Shown here: one piece after another, positions 42,724 to 51,823 of the stretch
How the letters are laid out: the number at the start of each line of letters is the position of its first letter
Numbering within the stretch: the stretch's first letter is position 1
Assembly: GCA_964555355.1 (NCBI GenBank)
Contig: CAZKRY010000007.1
Location: 62,001 to 126,000 of the forward strand
Source of the DNA: CAIKBL01 sp964555355
Lineage (GTDB): Bacteria > Pseudomonadota > Gammaproteobacteria > Ga0077536
Direction: 5' to 3'
Length of the DNA: 64,000 nucleotides
Made by a program: the position numbers and the translations under genes
The notes under the pieces: model-generated
The model's database searches: none
Seen by the model: the letters and a program-made list of their open reading frames with translations, nothing else
Told to the model about the DNA's origin: nothing

Positions 42724-43728
42724 CTAGATCAGCTTGGCGCCCGTGCCTAACGCACTGAGCTTTTCTTGCGCAAGCGCAAAATCCATCGGCGCCATACCGC
42801 AGTTCGTACAAGCGATTAATCGCTCACGCGGGACATAGCGGCGGGCAAGTTCAAGCGTTCGCGCGACTTCTTCCGGCGTTTCAACGCGCTCATTCGCCAC
42901 ATCGATGACGCCGACGAGGACATCCTTACCGTCGAGCAGTTCCATCAAATGGGGCGGCACCAGAGAACCGGCGCATTCGAGCGAGACCTGGTGTAAGCGA
43001 CTGCGTGCCAAAGCCGGGAAGACCGTCTCGTATTGGCGCCATTCGGCGCCGAGCGAATGCTTCCAGTCGATATTTGCCTGAATGCCATAGCCGTAGCAGA
43101 TGTGCACGCAAGTAGTGCACGAGAGGCCCTCGATGGCGCGATGCAGCGCATCAATCCCCCAACCTGCCGCATCTTTCATGTAGACATTAAAGGCCGGCTC
43201 GTCGAATTGAATAACTTCGACGCCATCCGCCTCCAGCGCTCGGGCTTCCTGGTTTAACAACGCAGCGCAGGCGAGCGCGAGCTTCGCGCGGTCGCCGTAA
43301 TGGCGATCGGCGATCGTGTCCACGATCGTCATCGGCCCAGGCAGCGTGAATTTGAGTGTTTTGCGGGTGTGCTGACGGCACAAGCGGGCTTCGGCGGCAT
43401 GCACGCGCTCTTTTAATGTCAGCTCGCCGATTACCTGCGGAACTAATGCATCGTAACGATTATTACGAATGCCCATCTTTACCTTGTGTTCGAAATCGAT
43501 GCCGTCAATTTTCTCCAGAAACCCGTGCACAAAATGCTGACGAGATTGTTCGCCGTCTGTCACCACATCGAGTCCCGCATCCTCCTGTAGTTTGAGCCAT
43601 AGCAACGTGGCATCGCGTTTCGCCGCCGCAAGTTCAGCGCCGCTCGCGCGCCATTGCGGCCATAGACGGTGCGGCTCAGCGAGCCACAAGGGTTTGGGCA
43701 AGCTCCCGGTGGTTGATGCGCGGTACAT
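42724..43728 (-). CDS. Compact MetE-like (cobalamin-independent) methionine synthase
   Basis: 334 residues, matching only the C-terminal catalytic half of MetE. The zinc ligands are all present: His209 and Cys211 (VHICYG), Glu251 (SLECAG) and Cys310 (CTNCG). QFDEPAF is the conserved substrate motif. Stand-alone proteins of this kind include the folate-independent MesA-MesD families; no MesX (DUF1852) partner is in the window, so the methyl donor is open. Gene follows the symporter by 9 bases, with AGAGGA before the start. Confidence 0.87.
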   Translation of the reverse strand: MYRASTTGSLPKPLWLAEPHRLWPQWRASGAELAAAKRDATLLWLKLQEDAGLDVVTDGEQSRQHFVHGFLEKIDGIDFEHKVKMGIRNNRYDALVPQVIGELTLKERVHAAEARLCRQHTRKTLKFTLPGPMTIVDTIADRHYGDRAKLALACAALLNQEARALEADGVEVIQFDEPAFNVYMKDAAGWGIDALHRAIEGLSCTTCVHICYGYGIQANIDWKHSLGAEWRQYETVFPALARSRLHQVSLECAGSLVPPHLMELLDGKDVLVGVIDVANERVETPEEVARTLELARRYVPRERLIACTNCGMAPMDFALAQEKLSALGTGAKLI

Positions 43729-43737
43729 GAGATCCTC

Positions 43738-45057
43738 TTAGCGCCGTCGCTCGAGGGCGGCGTGAACGTTCGCTTCGGCGTGCGCGACATAGGCCGCGGC
43801 GGTCAAATCGCCAGTCACATTTAACGTGGTCCGACACATATCAAGGATCCTATCGACGCCCAATACAATGGCGATGAGTCCCGGCTCAACGCCGATGGAC
43901 GCCAAGATACCAATGATAAAAGGGATCGACGCTGCCGGCACACCCGCAGTACCGACCCCACCCAGAATGGCCAAATACACCACCATAACCTGTTGACCAA
44001 GCGTCAGATCGACGCCCGCGAGTTGGGCGATAAATAACACCGTCACCCCTTCATAAAGCGCCGTCCCGTTCTGATTGGCAGTCGCCCCAACGGTCAACAC
44101 GAAGCTCGAGATTTCCTTGGGAATGCCGAGGTTCTCTTCGGCGACCTTAAGCGTCGTCGGCAATGTCGCATTAGAGGATGAAGTTGAGAATGCCGTCAGC
44201 ATGACCGTTTTGATCGCACGAAAAAACGCCCAAGGCGAGCGTCGCGCGAACCACATAAGGGCGAGGCTGTACACCCCAAACATTTGCAGCCCGAGACCCA
44301 ATAACACCGTAAGCAGGAACCAAGCGAGAGAGCGCAGTAGATCAAGACCAAATAGGGCAACGTTGTTAAACAACAAGCACGCAACGGCGTACGGCGCGAG
44401 ACCCATCGCGATATCAATTAATCGGGTCGATACCGCATACACGCCTTGCAGCGTGGCCATGAGTCCCGCCGTTTGTGACGCGCTGAGCGCGGTCAGGGCG
44501 ATCCCAACCATCAAGGCAAAAAACATCAGATGCAGCATATTGGGCGGATCGGTACTGAGCGACGAGAATGGATTACGCGGGACGACGCTCGCCACGACTT
44601 GTGCGAGCGGAGTGCCGCTGGGCACCGCGGTCGCGGTGGTCGTGACGCGTGCTTTGGCGTCATTGGCGTAGCGCGCCTGCAAGGCTTCGGCGACCGCGGG
44701 TTCCACTCGTTTGCCTGGCTCGAGCGTGTTGGCTAGCACGAGTCCAATGACCACCGATATCGCAGAGATGATGAAACAATACCCGAACGAGCGAATACCG
44801 ACGCGCCCAAGTGTGCGCAAATTACCGATCCCCGCGACCCCAAGCACCAATGACGAAAAAACCAGCGGCACCACTAGCATGAGCAATAGATTCAAAAACA
44901 ATTGCCCGATCGGTTGTGTCACGTGATCGACGAAGCGCACCACCCACGGCGCCGAGGGCGCTAATGTGTTGACCGCGAGTCCGGCCAACGTGCCGATCGC
45001 TAACCCCCAAAAGATTTTAGTGTGCAGCGGAAGCGCTTCGACGGCACTCTTCTCCAT
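43738..45057 (-). CDS. Dicarboxylate/amino-acid:cation symporter (DAACS family)
   Basis: 439 residues, polytopic with eight-plus hydrophobic segments from about residue 15. DAACS features: LLLMLVVPLVFSSLVLGV, the Ser-rich hairpin STSSSNATLPTTL, and TANQNGTALYEGVTVLFIAQ. Uses H+ or Na+ gradient to import dicarboxylates, glutamate/aspartate or a similar acid. Co-transcribed with the MetE-like gene 9 bases downstream, so the substrate might be a sulfur amino-acid precursor. Good ribosome-binding site (AGGAAAGGA). Confidence 0.9.
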   Translation of the reverse strand: MEKSAVEALPLHTKIFWGLAIGTLAGLAVNTLAPSAPWVVRFVDHVTQPIGQLFLNLLLMLVVPLVFSSLVLGVAGIGNLRTLGRVGIRSFGYCFIISAISVVIGLVLANTLEPGKRVEPAVAEALQARYANDAKARVTTTATAVPSGTPLAQVVASVVPRNPFSSLSTDPPNMLHLMFFALMVGIALTALSASQTAGLMATLQGVYAVSTRLIDIAMGLAPYAVACLLFNNVALFGLDLLRSLAWFLLTVLLGLGLQMFGVYSLALMWFARRSPWAFFRAIKTVMLTAFSTSSSNATLPTTLKVAEENLGIPKEISSFVLTVGATANQNGTALYEGVTVLFIAQLAGVDLTLGQQVMVVYLAILGGVGTAGVPAASIPFIIGILASIGVEPGLIAIVLGVDRILDMCRTTLNVTGDLTAAAYVAHAEANVHAALERRR

Positions 45058-45329
45058 CTCAATCCTTTCCTGATGTTAGAAGCGTAGCCGCTCTGGTCAC
45101 GGCAATCTGCCGTCGCGCGGCAATAGGTGTGTCGAATATGGCAACGACCTGCCTGCCACGTCGCGCGCGCGTTCGTTTAGGCGCGCGAATTCCGTCTGCC
45201 GCGCTGCAGTCTCGGTACCACGGCGTCGACCGATTGGAACCCTCACCAGCTGTAATCGGGTCTAACAATACGGCCAACGTGAATGCGCTTTCAAAGCTTG
45301 AGCTATATTTTGTGGTGCGGAGAGGCATA

Positions 45330-45342
45330 AACCCTAAGGGTT
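45330..45342. promoter_or_regulatory. Palindrome AACCCT-A-AGGGTT
   Basis: Perfect 6-1-6 inverted repeat about 110-120 bases upstream of the predicted sigma-54 transcript start; possible enhancer-binding-protein site. Confidence 0.4.
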
Positions 45343-45360
45343 GTGGTCTACACTCATAGG

Positions 45361-45373
45361 GCGCACTGTGCGC
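45361..45373. promoter_or_regulatory. Palindrome GCGCAC-T-GTGCGC
   Basis: Perfect 6-1-6 inverted repeat centred about 84 bases upstream of the predicted sigma-54 transcript start. Position fits an enhancer-binding-protein (NtrC-like) site; the exact regulator is unknown. Confidence 0.5.
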
Positions 45374-45423
45374 GAATTCGCAATATGAGTCCATGGCCGG
45401 ATTTAATTGTGACTTGTCTGCAA

Positions 45424-45440
45424 CTGGCACATGGCTTGCT
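45424..45440 (+). promoter_or_regulatory. Sigma-54 promoter of prkA-yeaH-spoVR
   Basis: CTGGCACATGGCTTGCT matches the full sigma-54 consensus YTGGCACRNNNNTTGCW at every fixed base, with correct spacing of the -24 GG and -12 GC. Transcript start would be near 45451, giving a leader of about 109 bases. E. coli yeaGH is known to be sigma-54/NtrC dependent, which agrees. Confidence 0.88.
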
Positions 45441-45559
45441 TGTCTTAGGATTAAAGGAGGTCATCGCGGCGTCGGGCCGGAGAAGACCCAAAACAAACGG
45501 GCAGCGGTGAAACGTCTCGGGGCCCCCTCACTCAACCAATAGGACGTGAGGTAGGGAAC

Positions 45560-47482
45560 ATGACGATTTTCGACAAGTACCAGGCGCGCTTTGAGCACGC
45601 CCAAGAGAACGAGCTATCGCTCAGTGACTATTTGGCGCTGTGCCGCCGCGATCCGGCTACATATGCCACGGCCGCCGAACGCATGTTGCTCGCGATAGGC
45701 CAACCCGAAGTCGTCGACACGCGTAAAGACCAACGTCTTTCACGCATCTTTTCGAACAAAGTCATTCGCATCTATCCTGCCTTCCGCGAGTTCTACGGCA
45801 TGGAAGATACGGTTGAACAGATCGTCGCCTACTTTCGCCACGCCGCGCAGGGTCTCGAGGAACGCAAACAGATCCTTTATCTACTAGGCCCGGTGGGAGG
45901 CGGTAAATCATCCCTCGCCGAGAAGTTAAAATCGCTTATGGAGCAACAGCCCTTCTATGCGCTGCAGGGTTCGCCCGTCAATGAATCACCGCTCGGTCTA
46001 TTCAATCCCGCGGAAGACGCCGGGATATTGGAGGAAGACTATGGTATTCCGCGCCGCTATTTAGCCGGCCTCATGTCGCCATGGGCGATCAAACGCCTGC
46101 ATGAATTCAACGGCGATATCACACGTTTCAAAGTAGTGAAGCGATATCCATCGATCTTGCGACAAGTGGGCATTGCCAAAACCGAACCCGGCGACGAGAA
46201 CAATCAGGACATTTCGTCACTGGTCGGCAAGGTGGATATCCGGATGCTTGAAAGCCACGCGCAGAACGATCCTGATGCGTACGCCTATTCCGGCGGCTTG
46301 TGCCTTGCCAACCAAGGGCTGCTCGAATTTGTCGAAATGTTTAAGGCCCCGATCAAGGTGCTGCACCCGTTGTTAACCGCGACGCAAGAAGGCAACTACA
46401 AAGGCACCGAAGGGCTTTCCGCCATTCCGTTCGAAGGCATCATCCTCGCCCACTCGAATGAATCAGAGTGGTTGGCATTTAAGAACAATCGTCAGAACGA
46501 AGCCTTTCTCGACCGCATTTATATCGTCAAAGTGCCGTACTGCACGCGAGTCTCCGAAGAGGTCAAAATCTATCAGAAGCTGTTGCGCCATAGCTCGCTC
46601 GCGGAAGCACCGTGCGCTCCTGGCACGCTTGAAATGATGGCGCAGTTCGCAGTGCTCTCGCGGGTCAAGGAGCCCGAAAACTCCAATTTGTATTCCAAGC
46701 TCCGCGTTTACGACGGTGAGAATCTCAAAGACGTCGACCCCAAGGCAAAAAGCTATCAGGAGTATCGCGATTTCGCGGGGGTCGACGAAGGCATGACCGG
46801 ATTATCCACACGCTTCGCCTTCAAGATCCTCTCCAAAACTTTCAATTTCGATCACGGCGAAGTCGCGGCCAACCCCGTTCACCTGATGTATGTGCTGGAG
46901 CAGGCGATCGAACGCGAACAGTTCGCCAAGGAAATGGAAGAGAAGTATTTGGCGCACTTGAAAGGCTTTCTCGCTGCGCGCTATGCGGAACTCATCGGTA
47001 AAGAAATTCAAACTGCATACCTAGAGTCCTATTCGGAGTACGGTCAGAACATCTTTGATCGTTATGTGACCTATGCCGACTATTGGATTCAAGATGAAGA
47101 TTATCGGGACCCCGATACCGGAGAAATATTTGATCGCGCGGCGCTCAATAATGAGCTGGAGAAAATCGAAAAACCCGCCGGCATCAGCAATCCCAAGGAC
47201 TTCCGCAACGAAATCGTCAACTTCGTGCTACGCGCACGCGCCGCGCACGGCGGCAAGAATCCGGTGTGGACGAGTTACGAAAAGCTCCGAGAAGTAATTG
47301 AGAAAAAGATGTTCTCGAATACTGAAGATCTGCTCCCGGTGATCTCCTTTAACGCAAAAGGGTCGGCGGATGAGCAGAAAAAGCATCAGGATTTCGTCGG
47401 ACGCATGGTCGCGAAAGGTTATACCGAGAAGCAGGTGCGGCTGCTTTGTGAGTGGTACTTACGCGTCAGAAAGTCCGCCTAA
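45560..47482 (+). CDS. prkA: PrkA serine protein kinase / AAA+ protein (YeaG)
   Basis: 640 residues, standard PrkA length. N-terminal AAA module with P-loop LLGPVGGGKSSLAEKL (near residue 110-126) and a C-terminal kinase-like domain. Opens YQARFEHAQENELSLSDYL, the usual PrkA start. It phosphorylates or remodels targets in stress and nitrogen limitation (E. coli YeaG) and may also work as a Lon-like protease in Bacillus. The YeaH gene starts four bases after its stop. Preceded by a sigma-54 promoter. Confidence 0.95.
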   Translation: MTIFDKYQARFEHAQENELSLSDYLALCRRDPATYATAAERMLLAIGQPEVVDTRKDQRLSRIFSNKVIRIYPAFREFYGMEDTVEQIVAYFRHAAQGLEERKQILYLLGPVGGGKSSLAEKLKSLMEQQPFYALQGSPVNESPLGLFNPAEDAGILEEDYGIPRRYLAGLMSPWAIKRLHEFNGDITRFKVVKRYPSILRQVGIAKTEPGDENNQDISSLVGKVDIRMLESHAQNDPDAYAYSGGLCLANQGLLEFVEMFKAPIKVLHPLLTATQEGNYKGTEGLSAIPFEGIILAHSNESEWLAFKNNRQNEAFLDRIYIVKVPYCTRVSEEVKIYQKLLRHSSLAEAPCAPGTLEMMAQFAVLSRVKEPENSNLYSKLRVYDGENLKDVDPKAKSYQEYRDFAGVDEGMTGLSTRFAFKILSKTFNFDHGEVAANPVHLMYVLEQAIEREQFAKEMEEKYLAHLKGFLAARYAELIGKEIQTAYLESYSEYGQNIFDRYVTYADYWIQDEDYRDPDTGEIFDRAALNNELEKIEKPAGISNPKDFRNEIVNFVLRARAAHGGKNPVWTSYEKLREVIEKKMFSNTEDLLPVISFNAKGSADEQKKHQDFVGRMVAKGYTEKQVRLLCEWYLRVRKSA

Positions 47483-47486
47483 CCCA

Positions 47487-48740
47487 ATGCTGAATCACAT
47501 CGTCGATCGACGGCTTAACGGGCGCAACAAAAGCGCCCTAAACCGAGCACGCTTCGTCCAGCGATATAAAAGCCAGCTCCGCGAGGCGGTGACGGGCGCG
47601 ATCAATAAACGCTCGATCACGGATCTCGAGCGTGGCGAGCGAGTCGATCTGCCGCGTAAGGACATTTCAGAGCCAACCTTTCATCATGGCCCCGGCGGGC
47701 ATCGTGAGACGGTTCATCCCGGTAACCGGGAATTCACCGCAGGCGATCGGCTGCCGCGCCCAAGCGGCGGCAGCGGCGGTTCGGGCCAAGGTGCCGCGAG
47801 CGATCAGGGTGAGGGCGAGGATGACTTTAGTTTCGTGCTCACGCGGGAGGAGTTTCTCAACTTCTTCTTCGATGATTTGGAACTGCCGGACCTGGTCAAA
47901 ACCCAATTAACGAGGTTGCCCGAGTACCAGCGGATCCGAGCCGGATTTACCAGCACCGGGGTCCCGACCAATCTCAACGTGGTGCGCTCGTTACGCAGCG
48001 CCGCCATGCGCCGGCGTGCACTACAGGCACCTTACCGGCGCGCGCTTCGCGAACTCGAGGAGAATAACGAACACGAGGCAGACGAAGCAAAGCAATTGTC
48101 GCTAGAGGTGGAACGACTACGCTTGATGCGTAAGCTGCAACGCGTTCCGTTTATCGATGAGTTTGATTTACGCTACAACCACCGCATCAAAGTCCCGCGT
48201 CCGACCACGCAGGCAGTGATGTTCTGCTTGATGGATGTCTCTGGATCCATGGATCAAGCGCGCAAAGAACTCGCCAAACGTTTTTTTGCGCTTTTGTACC
48301 TCTTCCTGACGCGTGTATACGCAAAGATTGAAGTGGTATTCATCCGTCATCATACGCAGGCCGCGGAAGTAAACGAGGAAGCATTTTTTTCGGCGCGCGA
48401 CACCGGCGGCACGGTCGTGTCATCGGCACTTACCTTGATGGATGAGATTTTGCAGCAGCGTTACGCCAACGGCGATTGGAACATCTACGCCGCGCAGGCT
48501 TCGGACGGAGACAATTGGCATACCGACTCGGCACTCTGTAAAACGCTTATCGAGACCAAGTTGCTGCCGTTTGTGCAGTATTTTGCCTATGCGCAGGTTG
48601 GCGCCGAAGAGGAGCAAGGGCTGTGGCATGCTTACGCCGAAGTGGCCACCACCAACCCGAAACTCGCGATGCAGAAGGTCGGGGCGATAGCCGAGATTTA
48701 CCCGGTGTTTCGCAAGCTTTTCGCGCGCAAGCTCGCATGA
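47487..48740 (+). CDS. yeaH: YeaH/YhbH (UPF0229) VWA-like protein
   Basis: 417 residues from ATG 47487 (MLNHIVDRRLNGRNKS, the family start); the frame begins inside prkA but that part is not protein-like. Middle: Gly/Ser/Asp-rich linker, then a basic helical segment. The C-terminal DUF444/VWA-like region contains CLMDVSGSMDQARKELAKRFF and ASDGDNWH, a MIDAS-like set. Expected partner of PrkA and SpoVR. The spoVR start overlaps its stop by ATGA. Confidence 0.93.
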   Translation: MLNHIVDRRLNGRNKSALNRARFVQRYKSQLREAVTGAINKRSITDLERGERVDLPRKDISEPTFHHGPGGHRETVHPGNREFTAGDRLPRPSGGSGGSGQGAASDQGEGEDDFSFVLTREEFLNFFFDDLELPDLVKTQLTRLPEYQRIRAGFTSTGVPTNLNVVRSLRSAAMRRRALQAPYRRALRELEENNEHEADEAKQLSLEVERLRLMRKLQRVPFIDEFDLRYNHRIKVPRPTTQAVMFCLMDVSGSMDQARKELAKRFFALLYLFLTRVYAKIEVVFIRHHTQAAEVNEEAFFSARDTGGTVVSSALTLMDEILQQRYANGDWNIYAAQASDGDNWHTDSALCKTLIETKLLPFVQYFAYAQVGAEEEQGLWHAYAEVATTNPKLAMQKVGAIAEIYPVFRKLFARKLA

Positions 48741-50233
48741 GCAGTACACCTATCTCTACTGGTTCCGAGTGGACCTTCGATCTTATCGAAGACTACCATC
48801 TAGAAATCGCCGGCCTCGCCGCCGAATTCAGGCTTGATACATATCCAAATCAAATTGAGGTCGTCACGGCTGAGCAAATGATGGACGCATACGCTTCCAT
48901 TGGCATGCCGATCGGGTATCCGCATTGGTCTTACGGTAAGGAATTCGTCGCCGTCGAAAACCGATATAAGCGAGGCCAAATGGGCCTCGCTTACGAGTTA
49001 GTCATTAATTCGAATCCCTGCATTGCCTACTTGATGGAAGAGAACACCATCACGATGCAGGCCCTGGTCATCGCCCATGCCTGTTTCGGCCACAACTCGT
49101 TCTTCAAGGGCAACTACCTGTTCCGCTCATGGACCACGGCGGATGCGATTATCGATTACCTGGTATTCGCCCGCGCTTTCGTCCTTGAATGCGAACAGCG
49201 TCATGGCATTGAAGCGGTTGAGCAGCTGCTTGACTCTTGTCATGCGCTACGCAACTACGGCGTTGATCGCTACAAACGCCCACCGCAGCTCTCGCTCGAA
49301 AGAGAAACCGCGAAACGACGTGAGCGCGAAGAATATCGCCAATCGCAAGTGAACGATTTATGGCGCACGCTGCCGATCAAAGATAACGCGGCGCAGCTGC
49401 AGAAATCAGATTGCTTTCCCAGCGAGCCACAGGAGAATCTACTTTACTTCATCGAGAAGAACGCGCCCCTACTGGAGCCATGGCAGCGCGAACTCATCCG
49501 CATTGTGCGCAAGCTCTCGCAGTATTTTTATCCACAACGTCAAACCCAGGTCATGAACGAAGGCTGGGCGACCTTTTGGCATTACACGCTGTTGAACACG
49601 CTTTATGACCGAGGCCGTGTAAACGACGCGTTCATGTTCGAATTCTTGACTTCCCACACCAATGTCATTGCCCAACCCGGCTTCGATCATCCTTACTACC
49701 AAGGACTAAACCCGTATGCGCTCGGTTTCGCAATGATGACTGATATCAAACGCATTTGCGAAAGCCCCACCGACGAGGACCGTTACTGGTTTCCGGAGAT
49801 AGCGGGTACCGACTGGCTCACGACGCTCGACTTTGCGATGAGAAACTTCAAAGACGAATCCTTCATCGCGCAGTACCTATCGCCTAAACTAATGCGCGAG
49901 CTGCGCTTGTTTGCGCTCGTCGATGACGATCGCAAAAAGGAATACAGCGTGAGCGCGATCCACGATGAACAGGGTTATCGCCTCGTCAGGCACACGCTCG
50001 CCGCCCAATATAATCTCGGCACGCGAGAGCCCGACATTCAGATCCACGCGGTCGACCGCCGCGGCGACCGTTCGCTGCTGCTGCGCCATACGCCATGCCA
50101 GCGTCGCCCGCTGGCCACGAGCGCACCCGAAGTACTGAAACATATCGCCCGCTTATGGGGTTTTACGGTCCGACTGGAAGCGCCGGACGAACAAGGCAAG
50201 TGGGAAATGGTAGGGCATGCGCAACCGGCCTAG
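48737..50233 (+). CDS. spoVR: SpoVR-family protein (YcgB)
   Basis: 499 residues from ATG 48737, overlapping the yeaH stop. SpoVR features: IGMPIGYPHWSYGKEF, LVINSNPCIAYLMEENT, AHACFGHNSFFKGNYLF and NEGWATFWHYTLLNTLYDRG. Belongs to the widespread SpoVR/YcgB family that forms a module with PrkA and YeaH; in Bacillus it affects spore cortex, in other bacteria the role is unclear. Third gene of the sigma-54 operon. Confidence 0.94.
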   Translation: MSSTPISTGSEWTFDLIEDYHLEIAGLAAEFRLDTYPNQIEVVTAEQMMDAYASIGMPIGYPHWSYGKEFVAVENRYKRGQMGLAYELVINSNPCIAYLMEENTITMQALVIAHACFGHNSFFKGNYLFRSWTTADAIIDYLVFARAFVLECEQRHGIEAVEQLLDSCHALRNYGVDRYKRPPQLSLERETAKRREREEYRQSQVNDLWRTLPIKDNAAQLQKSDCFPSEPQENLLYFIEKNAPLLEPWQRELIRIVRKLSQYFYPQRQTQVMNEGWATFWHYTLLNTLYDRGRVNDAFMFEFLTSHTNVIAQPGFDHPYYQGLNPYALGFAMMTDIKRICESPTDEDRYWFPEIAGTDWLTTLDFAMRNFKDESFIAQYLSPKLMRELRLFALVDDDRKKEYSVSAIHDEQGYRLVRHTLAAQYNLGTREPDIQIHAVDRRGDRSLLLRHTPCQRRPLATSAPEVLKHIARLWGFTVRLEAPDEQGKWEMVGHAQPA

Positions 50234-50245
50234 CGGCTGGCCGGT
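50224..50245 (+). terminator. Hairpin over the spoVR stop codon
   Basis: ACCGGCC (50224-50230) and GGCCGGT (50239-50245) pair perfectly with an 8-base loop that holds the stop codon. There is no T-run, so a weak terminator at best. Confidence 0.4.
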
Positions 50246-50270
50246 CGCGGGTGCAGGGTGGTTTCTGCGC

Positions 50271-50465
50271 TCAACCGCTCATCGTCATGTCTAACACGCC
50301 ATCCGAATCCGTCATGAAGCTCGTGTCGAGCAAACCGGCGTGAAATCCGTGCAGCAGATGTTGCACTGTCCGGTGCAAGCGTTCCGCGTCGAGTTTTTCT
50401 CCACGTTTGCCCTGTGCTTGCGCTTTGCTCGTCGGGCGCGGGGCATCTAGTACTTCTGATTGCAT
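50271..50465 (-). CDS. Hypothetical small protein
   Basis: 64 residues from ATG 50465 (the frame runs 19 codons further upstream). Basic N-terminal half (KAQAQGKRGEK) and an amphipathic helix (AERLHRTVQHLLHGFHAGLL). No family recognised and only a weak ribosome-binding site. It lies in the 425-base gap between spoVR and dinB; it might be a chance frame. Confidence 0.35.
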   Translation of the reverse strand: MQSEVLDAPRPTSKAQAQGKRGEKLDAERLHRTVQHLLHGFHAGLLDTSFMTDSDGVLDMTMSG

Positions 50466-50595
50466 TTTTTTATCTCGCTTGACTAGCCTGACGGGGCGGT
50501 GCGCCTGGGCTGCGCGGTACAATTACCGTCCCTGCGACAAAATATTGCAGACGGTTGGCGACGACGCGACCCGCTGAGCGCCAAAACGAGGCATT

Positions 50596-50624
50596 GATCA
50601 CAGCAACATCGTGAAACTGTGATC
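50596..50624. promoter_or_regulatory. Inverted repeat upstream of dinB
   Basis: GATCACAG (50596-50603) and CTGTGATC (50617-50624), perfect 8-base arms with a 13-base spacer, 35 bases before the dinB start. No LexA box of CTG-N10-CAG form is evident. A hairpin or operator; regulator unknown. Confidence 0.45.
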
Positions 50625-50658
50625 GAGTGAGTCTTTATCCATACGAACGCACGAGCCG

Positions 50659-51720
50659 GTGAAGAAGATCATTCATGTTGATATGGACGCGTTTTATGCG
50701 TCTGTCGAACAACGCGATGCGCCGGCGCTGCGCGGTAAGCCCGTGATCGTCGCTTGGCGCGGCGCGCGCTCGGTGGTTTGCGCGGCATCTTACGAAGCCC
50801 GCAAATATGGCGTGCGCTCCGCAATGCCCGCGATTACCGCCGAGCGGTTATGTCCGGAGGCCGTCTTCATACCGCCTGACTTCACGCGTTATCGCGCGGT
50901 ATCCCATCAAGTGCGGAGCATATTTGGGCGTCACACGGATAAGGTGGAACCGCTATCGCTCGATGAGGCCTATCTTGATGTTACGGACAGCAAACAAGGA
51001 CTGCCGACCGCCACCAAAATCGCCCAACAGCTTCGCCGAGAGATTTGGCAAGAGACCGGTCTCACCGCATCCGCCGGCGTTGCGCCTAATAAATTTTTGG
51101 CCAAAATCGCCTCGGATTGGCGCAAACCGAACGGATTGTTCGTCATCCAGCCGCATGAAGTATCCGATTTCTTAGCGCCGCTCTCGGTGGCGCGCTTACC
51201 GGGCGTCGGCAAAGCCACCGCGCATGAGCTGTTGCTTCTCGGCGTTTCCAACGTACGTGAATTGCGCGCGCTATCAAGCGCTTCCCTGCGCAACAAATTC
51301 GGTAAATTCGGCGAGCGGCTCTATGGATTGGCGCGCGGCGCGGATGATCAAGACGTGGTATCTGATCGACCCACGCAACAGGTTTCGGTTGAGCATACGC
51401 TGGACTATGACTTACACCTCACGGAATTGGCGCCGATCGTGCAGGATACGGCGACTCGCGCGTGGCTCGCAGCACAGCGAGTTGGGCGCGCGGGGCGCAC
51501 CTTGGTGCTTAAGCTTAAAACCGCGGACTTTCGCTTGATGACCCGTAGCGTGACGCCGCCCGATGGTCTGCAATCAGCGGCAGCCGTGGCTGAATTGGCC
51601 GTCCAGCTCCTCGCCAAGATCGAATATTCGCCGAACGAGCGCTATCGATTGGCGGGCGTTGGCATTGCGAATTTCGTCGAGCCGGCGGCTGATGCCGACG
51701 ATGATTTATTTCGAAATTGA
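50659..51720 (+). CDS. dinB: DNA polymerase IV (Y-family)
   Basis: 353 residues starting at GTG 50659. Palm motif HVDMDAFYASVEQRD, the polymerase catalytic LSLDEAYLDVT, the helix-hairpin-helix region (RLPGVGKATAHELLLLG) and a C-terminal little-finger domain (SVEHTLDYD). Error-prone translesion polymerase. No SOS box seen. Confidence 0.94.
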   Translation: MKKIIHVDMDAFYASVEQRDAPALRGKPVIVAWRGARSVVCAASYEARKYGVRSAMPAITAERLCPEAVFIPPDFTRYRAVSHQVRSIFGRHTDKVEPLSLDEAYLDVTDSKQGLPTATKIAQQLRREIWQETGLTASAGVAPNKFLAKIASDWRKPNGLFVIQPHEVSDFLAPLSVARLPGVGKATAHELLLLGVSNVRELRALSSASLRNKFGKFGERLYGLARGADDQDVVSDRPTQQVSVEHTLDYDLHLTELAPIVQDTATRAWLAAQRVGRAGRTLVLKLKTADFRLMTRSVTPPDGLQSAAAVAELAVQLLAKIEYSPNERYRLAGVGIANFVEPAADADDDLFRN

Positions 51721-51823
51721 GAACTCGCCCACAATCGCTTCGCACACGCGGTTGGGGGAAGTTAAGCTTTGGCCCGCTATAGTGAACACCTGTGTTCTTG
51801 ATTTACTTAAGAGAGGAACCTTC

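Larger units (their letters stand above)
45058..45559 (+). promoter_or_regulatory. 502-base regulatory region before prkA
   Basis: No convincing gene here; short frames lack coding features. It holds two palindromes (45330-45342, 45361-45373), a sigma-54 promoter (45424-45440), a purine-rich AAAGGAGG (45453-45460) with no start codon after it near the predicted transcript start, and the prkA leader with AGGTAGGGA right before the ATG. Confidence 0.7.

Noticed and set aside
45129..45430. Small frames in the region before prkA
   Set aside because: Short, overlapping on both strands, no ribosome-binding site or family pattern; the region is better explained as regulatory.
50466..50658. LexA-type SOS box before dinB
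   Set aside because: No CTG-N10-CAG spacing was found; the inverted repeat there has a different arm and spacer.
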